Below, piece after piece: positions 34,561 through 45,758 of a stretch of DNA of 64,000 nt. Each line of letters opens with the position of its first letter. Position 1 is the first letter of the stretch. The notes below the pieces were generated by a model that saw nothing but the letters and a program-made list of their open reading frames with translations, had not been told where the DNA came from and searched no databases. This stretch comes from Buxus sempervirens. Taxonomy: Eukaryota; Streptophyta; Magnoliopsida; Buxales; Buxaceae. The position numbers and the translations under genes were made by a program. Location: the NCBI GenBank assembly GCA_947561395.2, contig OX387182.1, positions 5,876,595-5,940,594 of the forward strand, read 5' to 3'.

Positions 34561-35212
34561 AAAACTTTGTTTAAAATGACCAAAATAACCTTTATTGAAA
34601 AAGATATTTGTTTAAAGACATTTATACAATTCTACTATATCTAAAACCTTTGTTTTTATTTTATTATCTTCTTTGTCAAAATGCAAGGCTTAGAAACTCA
34701 TTTAGTGTGTGTTAAATCAATCTAAACGGAACATAATTCATAATTTGAGTTAGATTAGTATGTTTTTAGAGTTTTCATTTCATTTAGGTTGCTTTTAAGT
34801 TAGAACCGTTGGTTCTTATCAACTCGATTTGTTTCATTTTTTGGGTTGGCAGTCAAGAAAGCTCTGTTTGGTTTTGAGTTAATGTCAACCTAAACTACAC
34901 CGAACTGAGCCGAGCGCCTTCTTAATATTCCAGGTCTTCATCAAACACATGGCTTAACATGTCTGAAAGAGAACCCGGTGAAAGAATTTAAAACTTGTCC
35001 CACTGTAACGGTACTGTCTCACGTCTCTAGAGTGAAACTGAAATGTCATGTTATTAAAACATGGTCGGTGGATGGGCAAATTTTAGTTATTCATTTTTAG
35101 TTTTTCTCATTCTCATTTTGGGAGAATGAGTTTTGTCACAATTATCAAACGTCGTTCTAGCCATTAGAATTCATTCTGGGCTTTGGAACTCGTTTATAGC
35201 ACAGAGATTAAA

Positions 35213-35415
35213 ATGAAGGAGTTATTGGGGGACAGAAGAGAGTAAAGTGTTTGCATTCTACCCAAAAAAAATGTGCTTGCAAAAAAATAAAGGCAGATTG
35301 GTCGAATTAAATAAAGATATTAAAGGCAAGAAAGTTCTAGCAGAAGGAAGCTTGAATATCACTTTGGACTCTGAGAAAAGGGAGATGGCCCAGGTACTAC
35401 GGGTATGGGACCGGG
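35213..35415 (+). repeat. Direct repeat unit 2 of 2
   Basis: The same unit as at 32930, here with an inserted stretch containing CTACCCAAAAAAAATG. It retains the same protein-like frame with conservative changes (ITLDSEKRE for IALDSENRE). Confidence 0.65.
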
Positions 35416-35475
35416 GAAGACTTCAAGTAAGACTGTAAGGCTCTGTTTGTTTAGGTTCGTGCTTCATCACTGCAT

Positions 35476-35817
35476 TGTTGTACATAAATGTGAGATTACA
35501 GAGAAGAAATGAAGAAAAGTTCAGATGCAAAATCAAGAAGAGGGAAGAAGAAGGATCCAGAAATCCAGATCTGGATTGAGAACGTGTATTCTTCATTTAG
35601 AAAGCTCTACTATCTATTTACAATTCCCATGCCTTTATATTGGCTTACAGAAATAAAGAATGTAACCGACTTCCAAAATTGAAATGTTTGTCTGTGTTTC
35701 TGTAACTGAAATAACAATTACAGCGGCCTTGTATTATTTCATCCTTTGTCAACATGTGTCCTCTGTATTTTATTTCTTTGCCCTGCATCTTGTATAACAA
35801 TATTTGAAGAAGTCTCA
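35476..35817 (-). repeat. Probable 3' LTR of the host copia element
   Basis: It lies directly after the RNase H stop and a G-rich tract (about 35838-35860, minus strand). Ends TGAGACTTC and GTACAACA on the minus strand give TG...CA. A TATAAAGG (minus) near 35635 fits an LTR promoter. Boundaries are inferred without a second LTR. Confidence 0.55.
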
Positions 35818-35820
35818 GGT

Positions 35821-36806
35821 CTATCTTCTAATTACTACCCCACCCACCACCCCCCCACAAGATGGAGAATAGATGTTCTCTATTCCCATCTTGGAAAGAT
35901 GCTGAGTAAAAATATGAGAAGGTAAGGACTTGGTAAAAAGATCAGCATGTTGAGCTTCAGTGCGAACATGAGCAATTTGAACTTGGCCAGCTTGAATAAG
36001 ATCACGAACTAAATGACAGTCTAACTCTATATGCTTCGTTCGTTCGTGAAAAACAAGATTAGCAGCTATATGAAGAGCTGCCTGGTTATCACAGTAAAGT
36101 AAAACAGCTTGAGGACGATCAATCTTCAAATTAATTAAAAGATATCTTAACCAAGTTAACTCTGCACAAGTATGTGCCATGAATCGATACTCCAACTCTG
36201 CTGATGATCGGGAAACAATTACTTGTTTCTTGTATTTCCAGGATATGAGAGAAGATCCTAAGAAAACACAATAACCAGTTACTGATTTTCTGGTATCTGG
36301 GCAAGACGGCCAATCAAAATCACAATAAGCCCGAAGCTGAAGTGAAGAAGAGCTTGATAACAAAATTCCTTGTCCTGGTGCAGCCTTAATGTAACGTAGC
36401 ACTTTGTGAGCTACTGCCAAATGAACATCAGTTGGATTAGCCATGAATTGGATTAGTAACTGAACAATGTAACTAATATCCGGTCAAGTAATTGTGAGAT
36501 AAAGTAATCTGCCAATCAATCTTCGATACATTGTAGGATCTGCTAAAGGATGTCCTTGATCTTTACTCATTTTGACATTTTGATCCATAGGAATCTTGAC
36601 TGGTTTGGAGCCAAGAGTACCTGAATCTGCTAGAACATCTAAAGCATACTTCCTTTGACAAATGTAAATTCACTTGGTTGACCGAGCTACTTCAATACCA
36701 AGGAAATAATTCAAATGTCCCAAATCCTTAATCTTGAATTTGAGGTTCAGAAATGCCTTGAGTTGATTGATGGAATCATCACAATTAGTAGCAACAACAA
36801 TGTCAT
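35821..36806 (-). pseudogene. Copia RT C-terminal part and RNase H
   Basis: From the solo-LTR junction the frame continues with IVVATNCDD, then GHLNYFLGIEV (RT thumb region) and the RNase H part (AYCDFDWPSCPDTRKSVTGY, then KHIELDCHLVRD and HADLFTKSLP), ending at a TAG at 35821. In-frame TGA codons near 36670 and 36485 interrupt it. The two ORFs on either side share one frame, so these are point nonsense changes. Confidence 0.85.
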
Positions 36807-39047
36807 TGTAACGCCCCGGATCCGTGTTGTTCATTAAAGGTATAACACGTCTCACAAAGGGTTAGGTAAGGATCTCAATAATAGTGATCACTGGATAATC
36901 ACACGACTTAAACCATATCAGAGTGCACAATTAAAATTCTCATCTAAGAAGTCTATAGAATCTTCAATTAACATCAAATGGTTCCAACTTTCTACCTTAT
37001 TACATTTCCCACAAAATTAATTGAAACAGAATTTAAAACTAAAATAACCTACTAGTCTAAGGATTGTAGTAATAATCTTTTTCCCTATATGTGTCAGTCG
37101 GATCTACCCCAGTAGGCGTCTCACCAGGAAGATCTGAAAAACAAGCAACAACGAAGGATGAGATACGAATATCTCAGCGAGTGACACATGCATGCAGAAA
37201 TAGTTAAACACAGTTATAAAACATGCTTCGATAAATAACCAACAATTTAAACAACAGATTTCCGATAACACCACAAACAGGTCAATGTCATGCATATTGT
37301 TACATTGATTAATCTACATGCCAAGTAGACACTCCATACCTCCATGTACACAGTTCCGGCCTACTCGGGGTATCGGACACTCTGAAATAACGGCCTACTC
37401 AGGGTATCGTCATCCAATGCCGGCCTACTCAGGGTATCGGCACTGACAACCAGGCCTACTCAGGGTATCTGGCTGCTCTACACTGGTCGTAACAACACAC
37501 AAGGCCATGCAATTATACCAATAAACACATACCATCACATTACTAAGCTTAACAAAGATCCAAGGGAAGCTAAGCCCAAAACCGATAAATAACCAAATAA
37601 ACTCCGCATTTAGTAAACCCACATTTATTTCAAACCTGTGTATCCCAATACACTCATCACAAGTTGTTCCAACCAGAACATCAACTCACACCATTCGAAG
37701 GTTCCCAACCTTACAACAACATTCTCATGCAATAAAATTCCTCTTACTCACACAAAACCATTAAATACTTTTCATGCATTTGATAGTGAACGAAACCAAT
37801 TTAAACAATTTCAAAAACAGAAAATAGATGAAATATATACCAAACATGGCTCACTTAAGTATAGGATCATAAGTAGCAACATTCTGCCTAATCTTCCTTA
37901 AACTCTCCTTTCGAATAGTTCGTACTAATGTTCAGAAGGTGATTCAATAATCTCAACTTTTGGTTTGACTAATATAGTATTTCTAACATTCCAACTAATC
38001 AATAAATAAGTGTTTAAAACCCTTGAAGTGTTCTCTGTATCTTATTTTTCTCAAATCTCAACATTCGGCAAAGAATCGACCTTGCGCTAACCTCTAGCGC
38101 TTGGCACGAGGTCGGCGGTAGGACACTTAAAAACGAATACATGTCGCGCTTACTTCAACATTACCACGCGCAAGTTGAGCATGCGATAAGCGAGAGACTC
38201 GCGCGACTTAGGCGCGAAGAAAAAGAGAACCGTGCGAGGTATGCACACGATGGGCGCAGGCTCAGCGGTAAGACCAATTTTCCTCTCGCCGACCAGAGTG
38301 CGTTGGCGCTGGGTCGGCGCCACTCGGCGAATACCCCTCTGTTTATTCAACTCTCTGTTAGTTCAGAATCTACACGACTGGCCGAACTTTTTCTCTCTGT
38401 AACAAATTTCCCTGTCTCCAAATGTTCCCAGAAGACATTCAAACCACTTTTGAAATTAATCTAAACACATTTTTATTTTTCTTATTCAGCCCCAAGGAAA
38501 AACCCACACTCGGACTAATCCCTTCAAGAAAACACAGGACTACCACCTTCCGGAAAACATATGCATTCAGAATAAACCTTCGAATAATACTAGAACCCAG
38601 TTTTAAAACAGTGCCACTCACCTTATACGCTTCCAAGTCTTTGCAACAGCAACCCTTTCGTAGAGCAAAACACCGACCAAGACCAACACCAACAGTCGAT
38701 CTCCGCTAAAACTCCTTCGGTCGCGAGAGTATATCCGAGTACCCTCAATACGGAACACCTTGATCGGTAGGAAAACCCCGACTTCTTCTTCTCTCTCAGA
38801 CCCCTATCTCACCAACTGCAGTCGCCTTCAACAATGTATGCACAAACGAAAAGAAACCCTACGATTCTAAATACGCTAGGTATTTGTACTTACCTTTTAT
38901 ACACTTTGCCGCTCGACAAGTTTTGAAGCACTTGTTTTGGTGCAACGCTCGCCCACCAAGACTCCTACATACACACATCTTATTAGTTTTATTTATTATT
39001 ATATATTTTTTTTCCATAAAATCATGTAAAAATTATCAGGGTTTACA
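36807..39047 (+). mobile_element. Solo LTR, Ty3/gypsy chromovirus-like (Tekay/Del type suspected)
   Basis: A 2,241-bp segment starts TGTAACGCCCCGGATCC and ends CAGGGTTTACA. It is flanked by the exact duplication GTCAT (36802-36806 and 39048-39052). It has no coding region; the GC-rich part at 38060-38330 is non-coding. The start resembles LTRs of chromoviral elements, which also suggests plus orientation; lineage is inference. It sits within the YVDD catalytic motif coding sequence of the copia RT. Confidence 0.8.
37354..37473 (+). repeat. Four-copy hairpin array with invariant core and covarying arms
   Basis: The core GCCTACTCAGGGTAT (A to G at one base in the first copy) occurs at 37359, 37393, 37423 and 37454. 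Flanking arms differ but pair in each copy: TCCG/CGGA, ACG/CGT, TGCCG/CGGCA and CCAG/CTGG. Starts are spaced 34, 30 and 31 bp. Confidence 0.85.
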
Positions 39048-40469
39048 GTCATCAACATAGACTAATAATGCCATGAAAGAAGTATTCGTTTGCTTTGTAA
39101 ACAAACTGTAATCAGATTTAGATTGTTGGAAACCATACTCCAAAAGAGAACTAGAAAACTGTGCATACCATTGACGTGAAGCCTGTTTCAGACCATATAA
39201 ACTCCTCATGAGTTTACAAACTTGATGTGGCTAGCCTCTAGTATAACCAGGTGGCTTGTGCATATAAATTTCCTCTTTCGAATCTCCATGGAGAAAAGAA
39301 TTATTAACATCAAATTGGTGCAAAGACCAGCCTTTAATAGCAGCAACAGATAACAAACATCTTACTGTGTTCATCTTAGCCACTGGAGAAAAAGTCTCAT
39401 GATAGTCTACTCCTTCCTGTTGAGTAAAACCTTTGGCCACTAACCTGGCCTTATACCTCTCTATGGTACCATCTGAATGACACTTAATCTTGTACACATA
39501 TTTGCATTGAATGGCTTCTTTCCCTTCAGGTAAATCAGTAACAATCCAAGTGTTATTATCCTCCATAGCTTGTAATTCTGCCTCCATTGCCTTACACCAG
39601 TTGGGATCTTTTACTGCTTTTTTTGTAAGAACTTGGTTCAATGAGAGTGGAAATGGAAGTAGTAAAAGCCTTAAAATAGTTGGATAATCTGTGATAAGAC
39701 ATGGAATTGCTTAAAGGAAAAGCTGTACCTGACAGAACTTGAAATTTGGACTGTGATTGGGTTGGTGAGGTGAGAGTAGCTTGTTGACAATGGTAATCTT
39801 GAAGATACGCAGGTGCCTTGCGATTTTTGGTAGATTTACGAAGAGAAGGAGATGAAAATTGACAATGGGAGTCTGTTTGAATTGAATAAGTAGGAATGTT
39901 TGAAGGGCCAAGTTGAAACTAATGGCTGATCAACATTGTCCGCAGTATGCATAGGAAATGGTGTGGTTGGGATATATGAATTTGGTTCTAGTGGTGAACT
40001 CGAAATATTAGGTTGATGGATAGATGGAACAAAAATTGATGGAGTCATATGAGGAGAATAGGACAAAACTGATGATGAAGATTCAATATTGGATTGAAAA
40101 GGAAAAATGTTCTCATGGAAAAGAATATCTCTAGAAATGATTATCTTGTTATTATCAAGATCCAAGAGCTTATACCCTTTAATTCCAAATGGATAACCCA
40201 AGAAAACACAAGGTCAACTTCTGGAATCAAATTTTTTTCTTCCTTGGGATAAAGTAACAGCCAAACACAAACACCCAAATATTCTCATGTGACTATAACT
40301 AGGTTTGGTTTGAAAAAAATTTCAAAAGGGGTCTGATTATTGAGTGTAGGAGTGGGAATTCTGTTGATAATATAGGCTACTGTCAAAATACAATCACTCC
40401 AAAAAAATAATGGGTAAAGAAGCTTGAAATCTCAAAGCTCTAGCAACATTTAAAAGGTGTTGATGTTTA
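39048..40469 (-). pseudogene. Copia integrase C-terminal region and RT N-terminal half
   Basis: From the 40-kb junction leftward: the integrase end (KHQHLLNVARALRFQ), then a proline/serine-rich linker (FPFQSNIESSSSVLSYSP). The RT follows with [37 protein letters not shown] and [10 protein letters not shown], then [13 protein letters not shown] up to VYVDD at the solo-LTR junction. Lesions: frameshift in a poly-A tract near 40402, TGA near 40213, frame change near 39900 and TAG at 39231. Confidence 0.85.
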
Positions 40470-41235
40470 TGTGCGCGGTGAAATCGCACGGCGGGGCACA
40501 CGGTGGTGGGGTGCGTGCCTCCTAAAAAATTGAATTCCGAAGTCGACACTGCCTGATAGGGTGTAGGTAGACACAAGGTAATCTAACCAGGTCTATTTTG
40601 GTCTGCGGCTTAAGATTCTGGCTAAGTGCTCTGTTACGGTCCAGGGAAGTCCGAAGACACCCCAGTCCGCCCCGCCGGTTCAGCGAGTCCCTTGGGTCAC
40701 CCTAGTTTGAGTTGACTATTCTCATCCTTATCGGATTCCAGCATGTATCAGATTAAGTCTGGAGGGACTTTCTTTAGGTGTAAGCCCCTTTTTGTTTTGA
40801 TTTTTATCTTATTAACCTTTTATTAAGTGGGTCAAGTATGGGCTCCGTTGGAAGGCCCATGGGTAGCCAAGCTGGGCTTTAAGTCATGCCCATGGCCTAT
40901 TAGGGTTATTGGGTAACCCTTATTGGATTTTGGTTATTTTAATTTAAGTTTAATTAAACATGCATTTAATCAAAGTGGGTTAAATATTTTTAAAGGTCCA
41001 TTGGGCTTGGGATGGCCCATAGATTTTTAAGCAAATGGCCTTAAGCCCATTTATTGAAATGGGCTTTGGTTGGGCCAAACCAGTAGTGGGTCCCGTTGGA
41101 AGGCCCGCCAAAGCCTTGATGAGTCAAAGTCTTAAAATGGGTTTGGTTTGACCCAGAAAGCCCAATGGGTTTATTTTATATTACAATGGGTCGGATCGGG
41201 TCCTAAAAATGAATTTTTATAATTTGCAAGGGCCT

Positions 41236-41340
41236 AACCTCACTTTGTTCGCAGTTTGGGTTCGACCGCAGACCCAGTGCGGTTTAGACCCAACCGCACG
41301 TACTATGCAGTTGGGTCTAAACCGTTCTGAATTTGCGGTT
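41236..41340 (-). repeat. Palindrome array, family B, cluster 2 (exact 28-bp period)
   Basis: Four 21-bp units start at 41236, 41264, 41292 and 41320. Arms are AACCT/CAGTT, GACCG/CGGTT, AACCG/CAGTT and AACCG/CGGTT, each separated by 11 bp. Confidence 0.85.
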
Positions 41341-43415
41341 TTGACCCAGAAACTGAATTTTTTTTTTTTTGCCAGAATCTCGCCATGGTTCTGGTCGCCA
41401 CCTTCTCCTCGCCATCCGCCGTCGTCTGTGGTTTCTGAAGTACACGAACTATAGCTCAAATGTTCCATCTCCACCACTTTTAAGCTTCATTAGTAGGGCT
41501 TTCAAAATAGAAACTTTCCAACTCAACCAATGATCATTTAGACTTTTAGACAGGGACTCTAGAAGATCTGTGTTTGGTATTAATGGAAGTTCTCATCTTC
41601 CTTCTTTGTAGGAAAATAATAAAATATATAAAAAAAAAAAAAAATAGAAGACTTAGCTATAAGCCTAATGAGTAAATATGAGCCTAATAATAATTACATG
41701 TGAAAATCCAAACAAATTGATAGTATCCATGCATGAAAACACAACAGTATTGTACATGTCCATGATAATTAGAAAAAAGATTTAAAAGATTTATATTGGC
41801 TTTTGAAAGTAAGTTAAAAAAAACGTTTGAAATGACCTGGAAACATATTGATAAAAAAATGTAAATAGAACTCATGTATATGTTTATAATAAACAAAAAT
41901 TGATAGAAAATAAATCCTAAACTCTCGTATTCATCTCTTGAAAAGGAAATGTTTAAAATAAATTAATAAAATAATTCCTTGATGATGAGAACACGTTAAT
42001 AAAAGGTCAATTTACTTTTATTTACATATAGAAAGAGGAAAACAAACAAAAGAGAACTCAACCTTTGCAAAAAAAGAAAGCTTTCATGTGTGCATAATCC
42101 CGTCTTGATATTCGTAAAAGATGATATATTAGACAGCACACACATGCATGCTAATATGGATGCAAGAAATTTTAATACATGATCTAGAAATAGCATATAA
42201 AATAAGCATGCATATGAAAAGAGAGAGGGAAGAGGATTAGTGAGGTACCATAAGAACATAAGCAAAGAGGACAGTCCCCTCTTCAAAATAGTGAATAAAC
42301 AAACAAAACGAATGATTACTCAAGGTAAATTAAAATACGCATTTTCCTTATTTTACACCAACATTCTCCTCTCCCCTATTTTCTATACAAGGAACTCTCC
42401 ATATTATAGGAACCCACACGATGTATATACAAAAGGAACGACTGGTAAAAAACGAATCCAAATAGATTAAAGGGAAGTGAGCATCAAGAGAACTTGTATA
42501 TTGAAATTTATTGAAAACACGATAACAAAGGTGCTCACCTTGTTTTTACCTTGACCTTTGGTCGTATGATGATCCCAAGTGGAAGTTGACAGCAATCCTA
42601 AAGCTTTCTCCAACTTTTAGAAAAGATACTGTTTGGTTTTCAAGAGAGTAAAAGAGAATGAAAGGGTGGAAGGGGATGATTAGAGGGGCAAAATGGGAAG
42701 AAAGAAAGTGATTTAGAGGTTGAAAGGAAGTGGGGAAGTCTATTGGTCGTGAAAGAGTTGGGGGATGAAAGAGATAGCCAAAAGATGATCCTTGGGCGGA
42801 AAGGGACGTGACGGCTTTTCATAGGCAAAATAAAAGAAGACCGCATTTAGTATGTGTAAGCACCTCATTTTTGCGCTCCCAAAGAGCCAGAAATGCAGAA
42901 CCCGGCTAAAAAGTCAAACCCCGAGGGGTGGAAAACTGACCTTTTAATCAGGTAAAATTTGGCCGCATTACTTCATTGCCATTGGATAGAGAATCCCGAC
43001 ACGATTCCAGCGCAACCGGGTTTGCAGGAATCGGAGTCCGGATGAAGGATCCAAGGGCAGTCAAACCTGAGGAGGGGTCAAAAGTTGACTTTTTCTCGGA
43101 ATCCGTGCCAAGTGCTTAGCCCCATGTCATTAAATAGAGAGCCCCGATACGAGTTCAACACAATTGAGTTTGCTCGAATCGGAGTTCAGATGGGTGAGAT
43201 ATGAGATGTCAAAGTTCCCGAGTTGCAAAGCCAGAAACTGCACACGTGGCGCAGAAACTCACACGTGGCAGCCAACGCAGCGAAATATCGCAGGGACCAA
43301 ATCTTAAATATCCAAAATTCGTACGGAGCAATCCGTAGATATCCAAAAGTGTCAAATCGGTCATTTCGGTCAAATCGGTCAGGTCGAGGGCATTTCTGTA
43401 AATTTTCCAACTTGT

Positions 43416-43656
43416 ATCCGGCCTGGAAGACCGGATACACTGTCTCTGCTTCATATCCGGCCATCAAGGCCGGATATCAAAGATCTGCCGCGCGATTTTC
43501 GCGCCACTTGGCCGACAAATTCGCGGCGGAATTAACTTTCGAAATGATTAAAGCAATATCCGGCCTGAGTTACCGGATACCAAGAAGCAGCAGTATATCC
43601 GGCCTTGAAGGCCGGATAAGAGGAGCACTTAGTGTATTCGGCCTGAGTTGCCGGAT
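43416..43656 (+). repeat. Palindrome array, family A, cluster 1
   Basis: 21-bp units ATCCG-N11-CGGAT start at 43416, 43455, 43558, 43597 and 43636 (the last has ATTCG here but ATCCG in the 3' LTR). Spacing is 39 bp within each group. The last unit ends 15 bp before TATAAA. The 3' LTR copies lie at 58058-58298. Confidence 0.9.
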
Positions 43657-43671
43657 ACATTAAGTTTACTA

Positions 43672-43677
43672 TATAAA
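43672..43677 (+). promoter_or_regulatory. TATA box of element A LTR
   Basis: TATAAA within CTATATAAAGC directly follows palindrome cluster 1. It is identical in the 3' LTR. Confidence 0.6.
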
Positions 43678-44541
43678 GCAAACCAGCATCTCATTTCGGG
43701 GTTGGCCTTTTGTTTCTTTGGTTTCCTAGCTCCCTTCTCTCACCTACCCACCCCGAATCCCCTCTCCTTCACCTCTCTCAACCCTCTTTCACTTCCAAGC
43801 AAGGATCAAACCCCCCAAGCCTTGGCCTTCTTCTCCCCTTCCTTTCTCCGGTTGAAGCAAAGAGGAGGAGCTGCAGCTGTGCCTAAGGAGGAGCCCCAGC
43901 TACTGTTCAAGCCTCAAGGAGGAGGCTCCACCTTGCTCAAGGGTTCAAGAACCCCAGGTATTGTTCCCTACCACCTTGTGTTCAACATATAATAAATTTA
44001 GATTTTTCTGAAAATGTACTGCATGGATTCTTCTTTTGCATGAGGGCCATGTCCCTATCCTGTTTAAGCATGCTTTAGTTCCCTTTTTTATGGTCTAAGG
44101 ATCCATCCGGTTAAGAGGTCCACGTGGGGTCCTCCCTTAAGCATGGGATTTTATTCACATCTTGCCTTGGTAGTTATCTTAGGGTGCTGTTTTGAGGATT
44201 TATAAGAGGAGCATGTTCCTCCTAGGTATGTGGTCAAATGTATCCTCATGATAAGCCCCCTCCTCTCTCCCTTCTTTAAGATTCTACTTGTCTAATGCAT
44301 GACTTATTCCTGTAGTTTATTGCTGTTTGTTTTTGTGTGCAAGCATGAGCCCCTTTCCCATGGCTGTACACCCCCTTTTCTTTGCTGAAAAAAAACCAAA
44401 AGGAGAAGCCAAGTGTGGCTTCTCCCAAGTCTGAGCCAACGTGGGCCCTCACAGGGGCCCACAGGACCTCCAAAACCTTCCTGGGAACCCCTGGAAGCCA
44501 CCCCCTGTGGCAAAATGCCTAAAAATGGCCACTGCAGGGTG

Positions 44542-44679
44542 ATCCGGTAACTCAGGCCGGATCACCTGAGGCCTAGGCTTATCCGGTAACTAAGACCGGA
44601 TAACCTAAGGCCTCTGTGCATCCGGCCGCTCAGGCCGGATCACCTGAAGACCAAGTGTATCCGGCCTGAGTTACCGGAT
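44542..44679 (+). repeat. Palindrome array, family A, cluster 2
   Basis: Four units start at 44542, 44581, 44620 and 44659, all exactly 39 bp apart. The N11 loops are GTAACTCAGGC, GTAACTAAGAC, GCCGCTCAGGC and the inverse orientation GCCTGAGTTAC. The 18-bp spacers are only loosely alike. The 3' LTR copy lies at 59184-59321. This cluster is downstream of the presumed transcription start, so it would be in the RNA. Confidence 0.9.
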
Positions 44680-45740
44680 ACACACAGAGAGCATGTTTTT
44701 TGCACTTTGGGATGTTCTGCCGAAATTTTGTGATAACTTGTGGTAAACCAATGAACCAGTAGGGTTTCCGGGCCACCCGGAAACCCAAGATGGGACTTGG
44801 ACCAACCGGTCCAGCTTGACACATTTGTGGGCCTTCCAACGGGGCCCACCAAGCCCAATGAACCAAAATGCATGCTAATTAAACAAATTAAGTAAAATGA
44901 ACTGATCGAACCGGGCGGGCCAAGCCCAATGCGGCCCGCCCATGCCATGTGATGTGAATGAATGCCTGGATTGTGTGGTTTGGCCGAGACCATGGGCCAG
45001 GGCCTGTCGGGCCCGCTAAAGCCCACCAAGTGAACCAAGTTAGGGCACAAGCCCTAACTTCCAAAGAACTGGGCTTTCAAAGCCCAAAGCTGGGATCATG
45101 GGCCCCAAGCCCAATGACCGGCCCACTTTGGCTCAAATGTAAACAAGATAAGTTTAAAACACCCTTGGCTACCATGGGGGCCCACCTAAGGGGCCCACAG
45201 ACCCATCCGACCCACTTTTGCATGAAAGCAACTTAATAAATCCAAATTTAAACTTAAAGCAAATGCAATTCACTAACCAAAGCCCACAGGGCCTCCTAGG
45301 GTTAGACTGAGGCCCACCAAGGGCCCACGGGCCACTTCCGGCCCAACTTGGTACACTTGTGGGCCTTCCAATGGGGCCCACCCAAACAGACCCAGATCAC
45401 TTTAAATAAATCAAGATAAAATCAATTAAAGGGACCCACACCACTCAGGTGGTCCCACAAAGACTTAATACAAAAAGCATGCGGGATTAGGAAATGGGTG
45501 AGAACCAATTAGAAAAGCTGACTCAAAATAGGGAACCCACGGGACCCGTCATCCGACGGGGTGGATTGGGGTGTCTACGGACTTCCCTAGCCCACAACCG
45601 AGAACCAAGACTTAGAATCTCAAGCCGCAGGCCAAGAACCCTAATTAGACAAGATTAGGCACCCAGGTGTCCGCCTGCACCCCATCAGGCGGTGGCGACT
45701 CCAATTTACCCCGTGCCGCGTTTCCCACCCGCGCACAGCC

Positions 45741-45758
45741 TGGCGACTCCGCTGGGGA
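45741..45758 (+). promoter_or_regulatory. Primer-binding site of element A
   Basis: TGGCGACTCCGCTGGGGA, three bases inside the 5' LTR. This form is typical of Ogre/Tat elements, where it is thought to pair with an arginine tRNA; the tRNA identity is from memory and was not checked. Confidence 0.75.

Larger units (their letters stand above)
31122..35475. other. Region upstream of CNL pseudogene, duplicated from 4-7 kb, MITE-rich
   Basis: Patches correspond in the same order to the region upstream of the intact gene: leader 31122-31230, 32268-32710, 34070-34320 and 35004-35105. Extra material between them includes two fold-back elements and a direct repeat, listed separately. No gene recognised. 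Confidence 0.6.
42855..45737 (+). repeat. 5' LTR of element A
   Basis: It starts TGTAAGCACCTCATTTTTG and ends CCGCGCACA. It contains two palindrome clusters, a TATA box at 43672 and long GGCCCA/TGGGCC-rich parts near 44760-45400. Open frames inside it recur in the 3' LTR only because the LTRs are copies. Confidence 0.95.

Noticed and set aside
38141..38464. 107-codon plus-strand frame in a GC-rich patch
   Set aside because: It sits within the 2.24-kb solo LTR and has no recognisable protein pattern.
43416..43656. CCG-N11-CGG as a binding site for a fungal Gal4-type zinc cluster protein
   Set aside because: The fungal site is CGG-N11-CCG, the half-sites here are everted, and plants lack that factor family; the similarity is formal.
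43223..43992. Open frames of 146 and 114 codons repeated at 57805-58634
   Set aside because: They are conserved only because the two LTRs are copies; they run through the palindrome array and TATA region and have no protein-like features.
43416..44679. Repeat-spacer arrangement (21-bp palindromes, 18-bp spacers) resembling a small CRISPR array
   Set aside because: It lies in both LTRs of a plant retrotransposon, the spacers are related to each other, and no cas genes exist here.
44276..45381. Several LTR open frames rich in Gly, Pro and Trp
   Set aside because: They come from GGCCCA/TGGGCC-rich LTR sequence and are duplicated with the LTR; no domain is seen.
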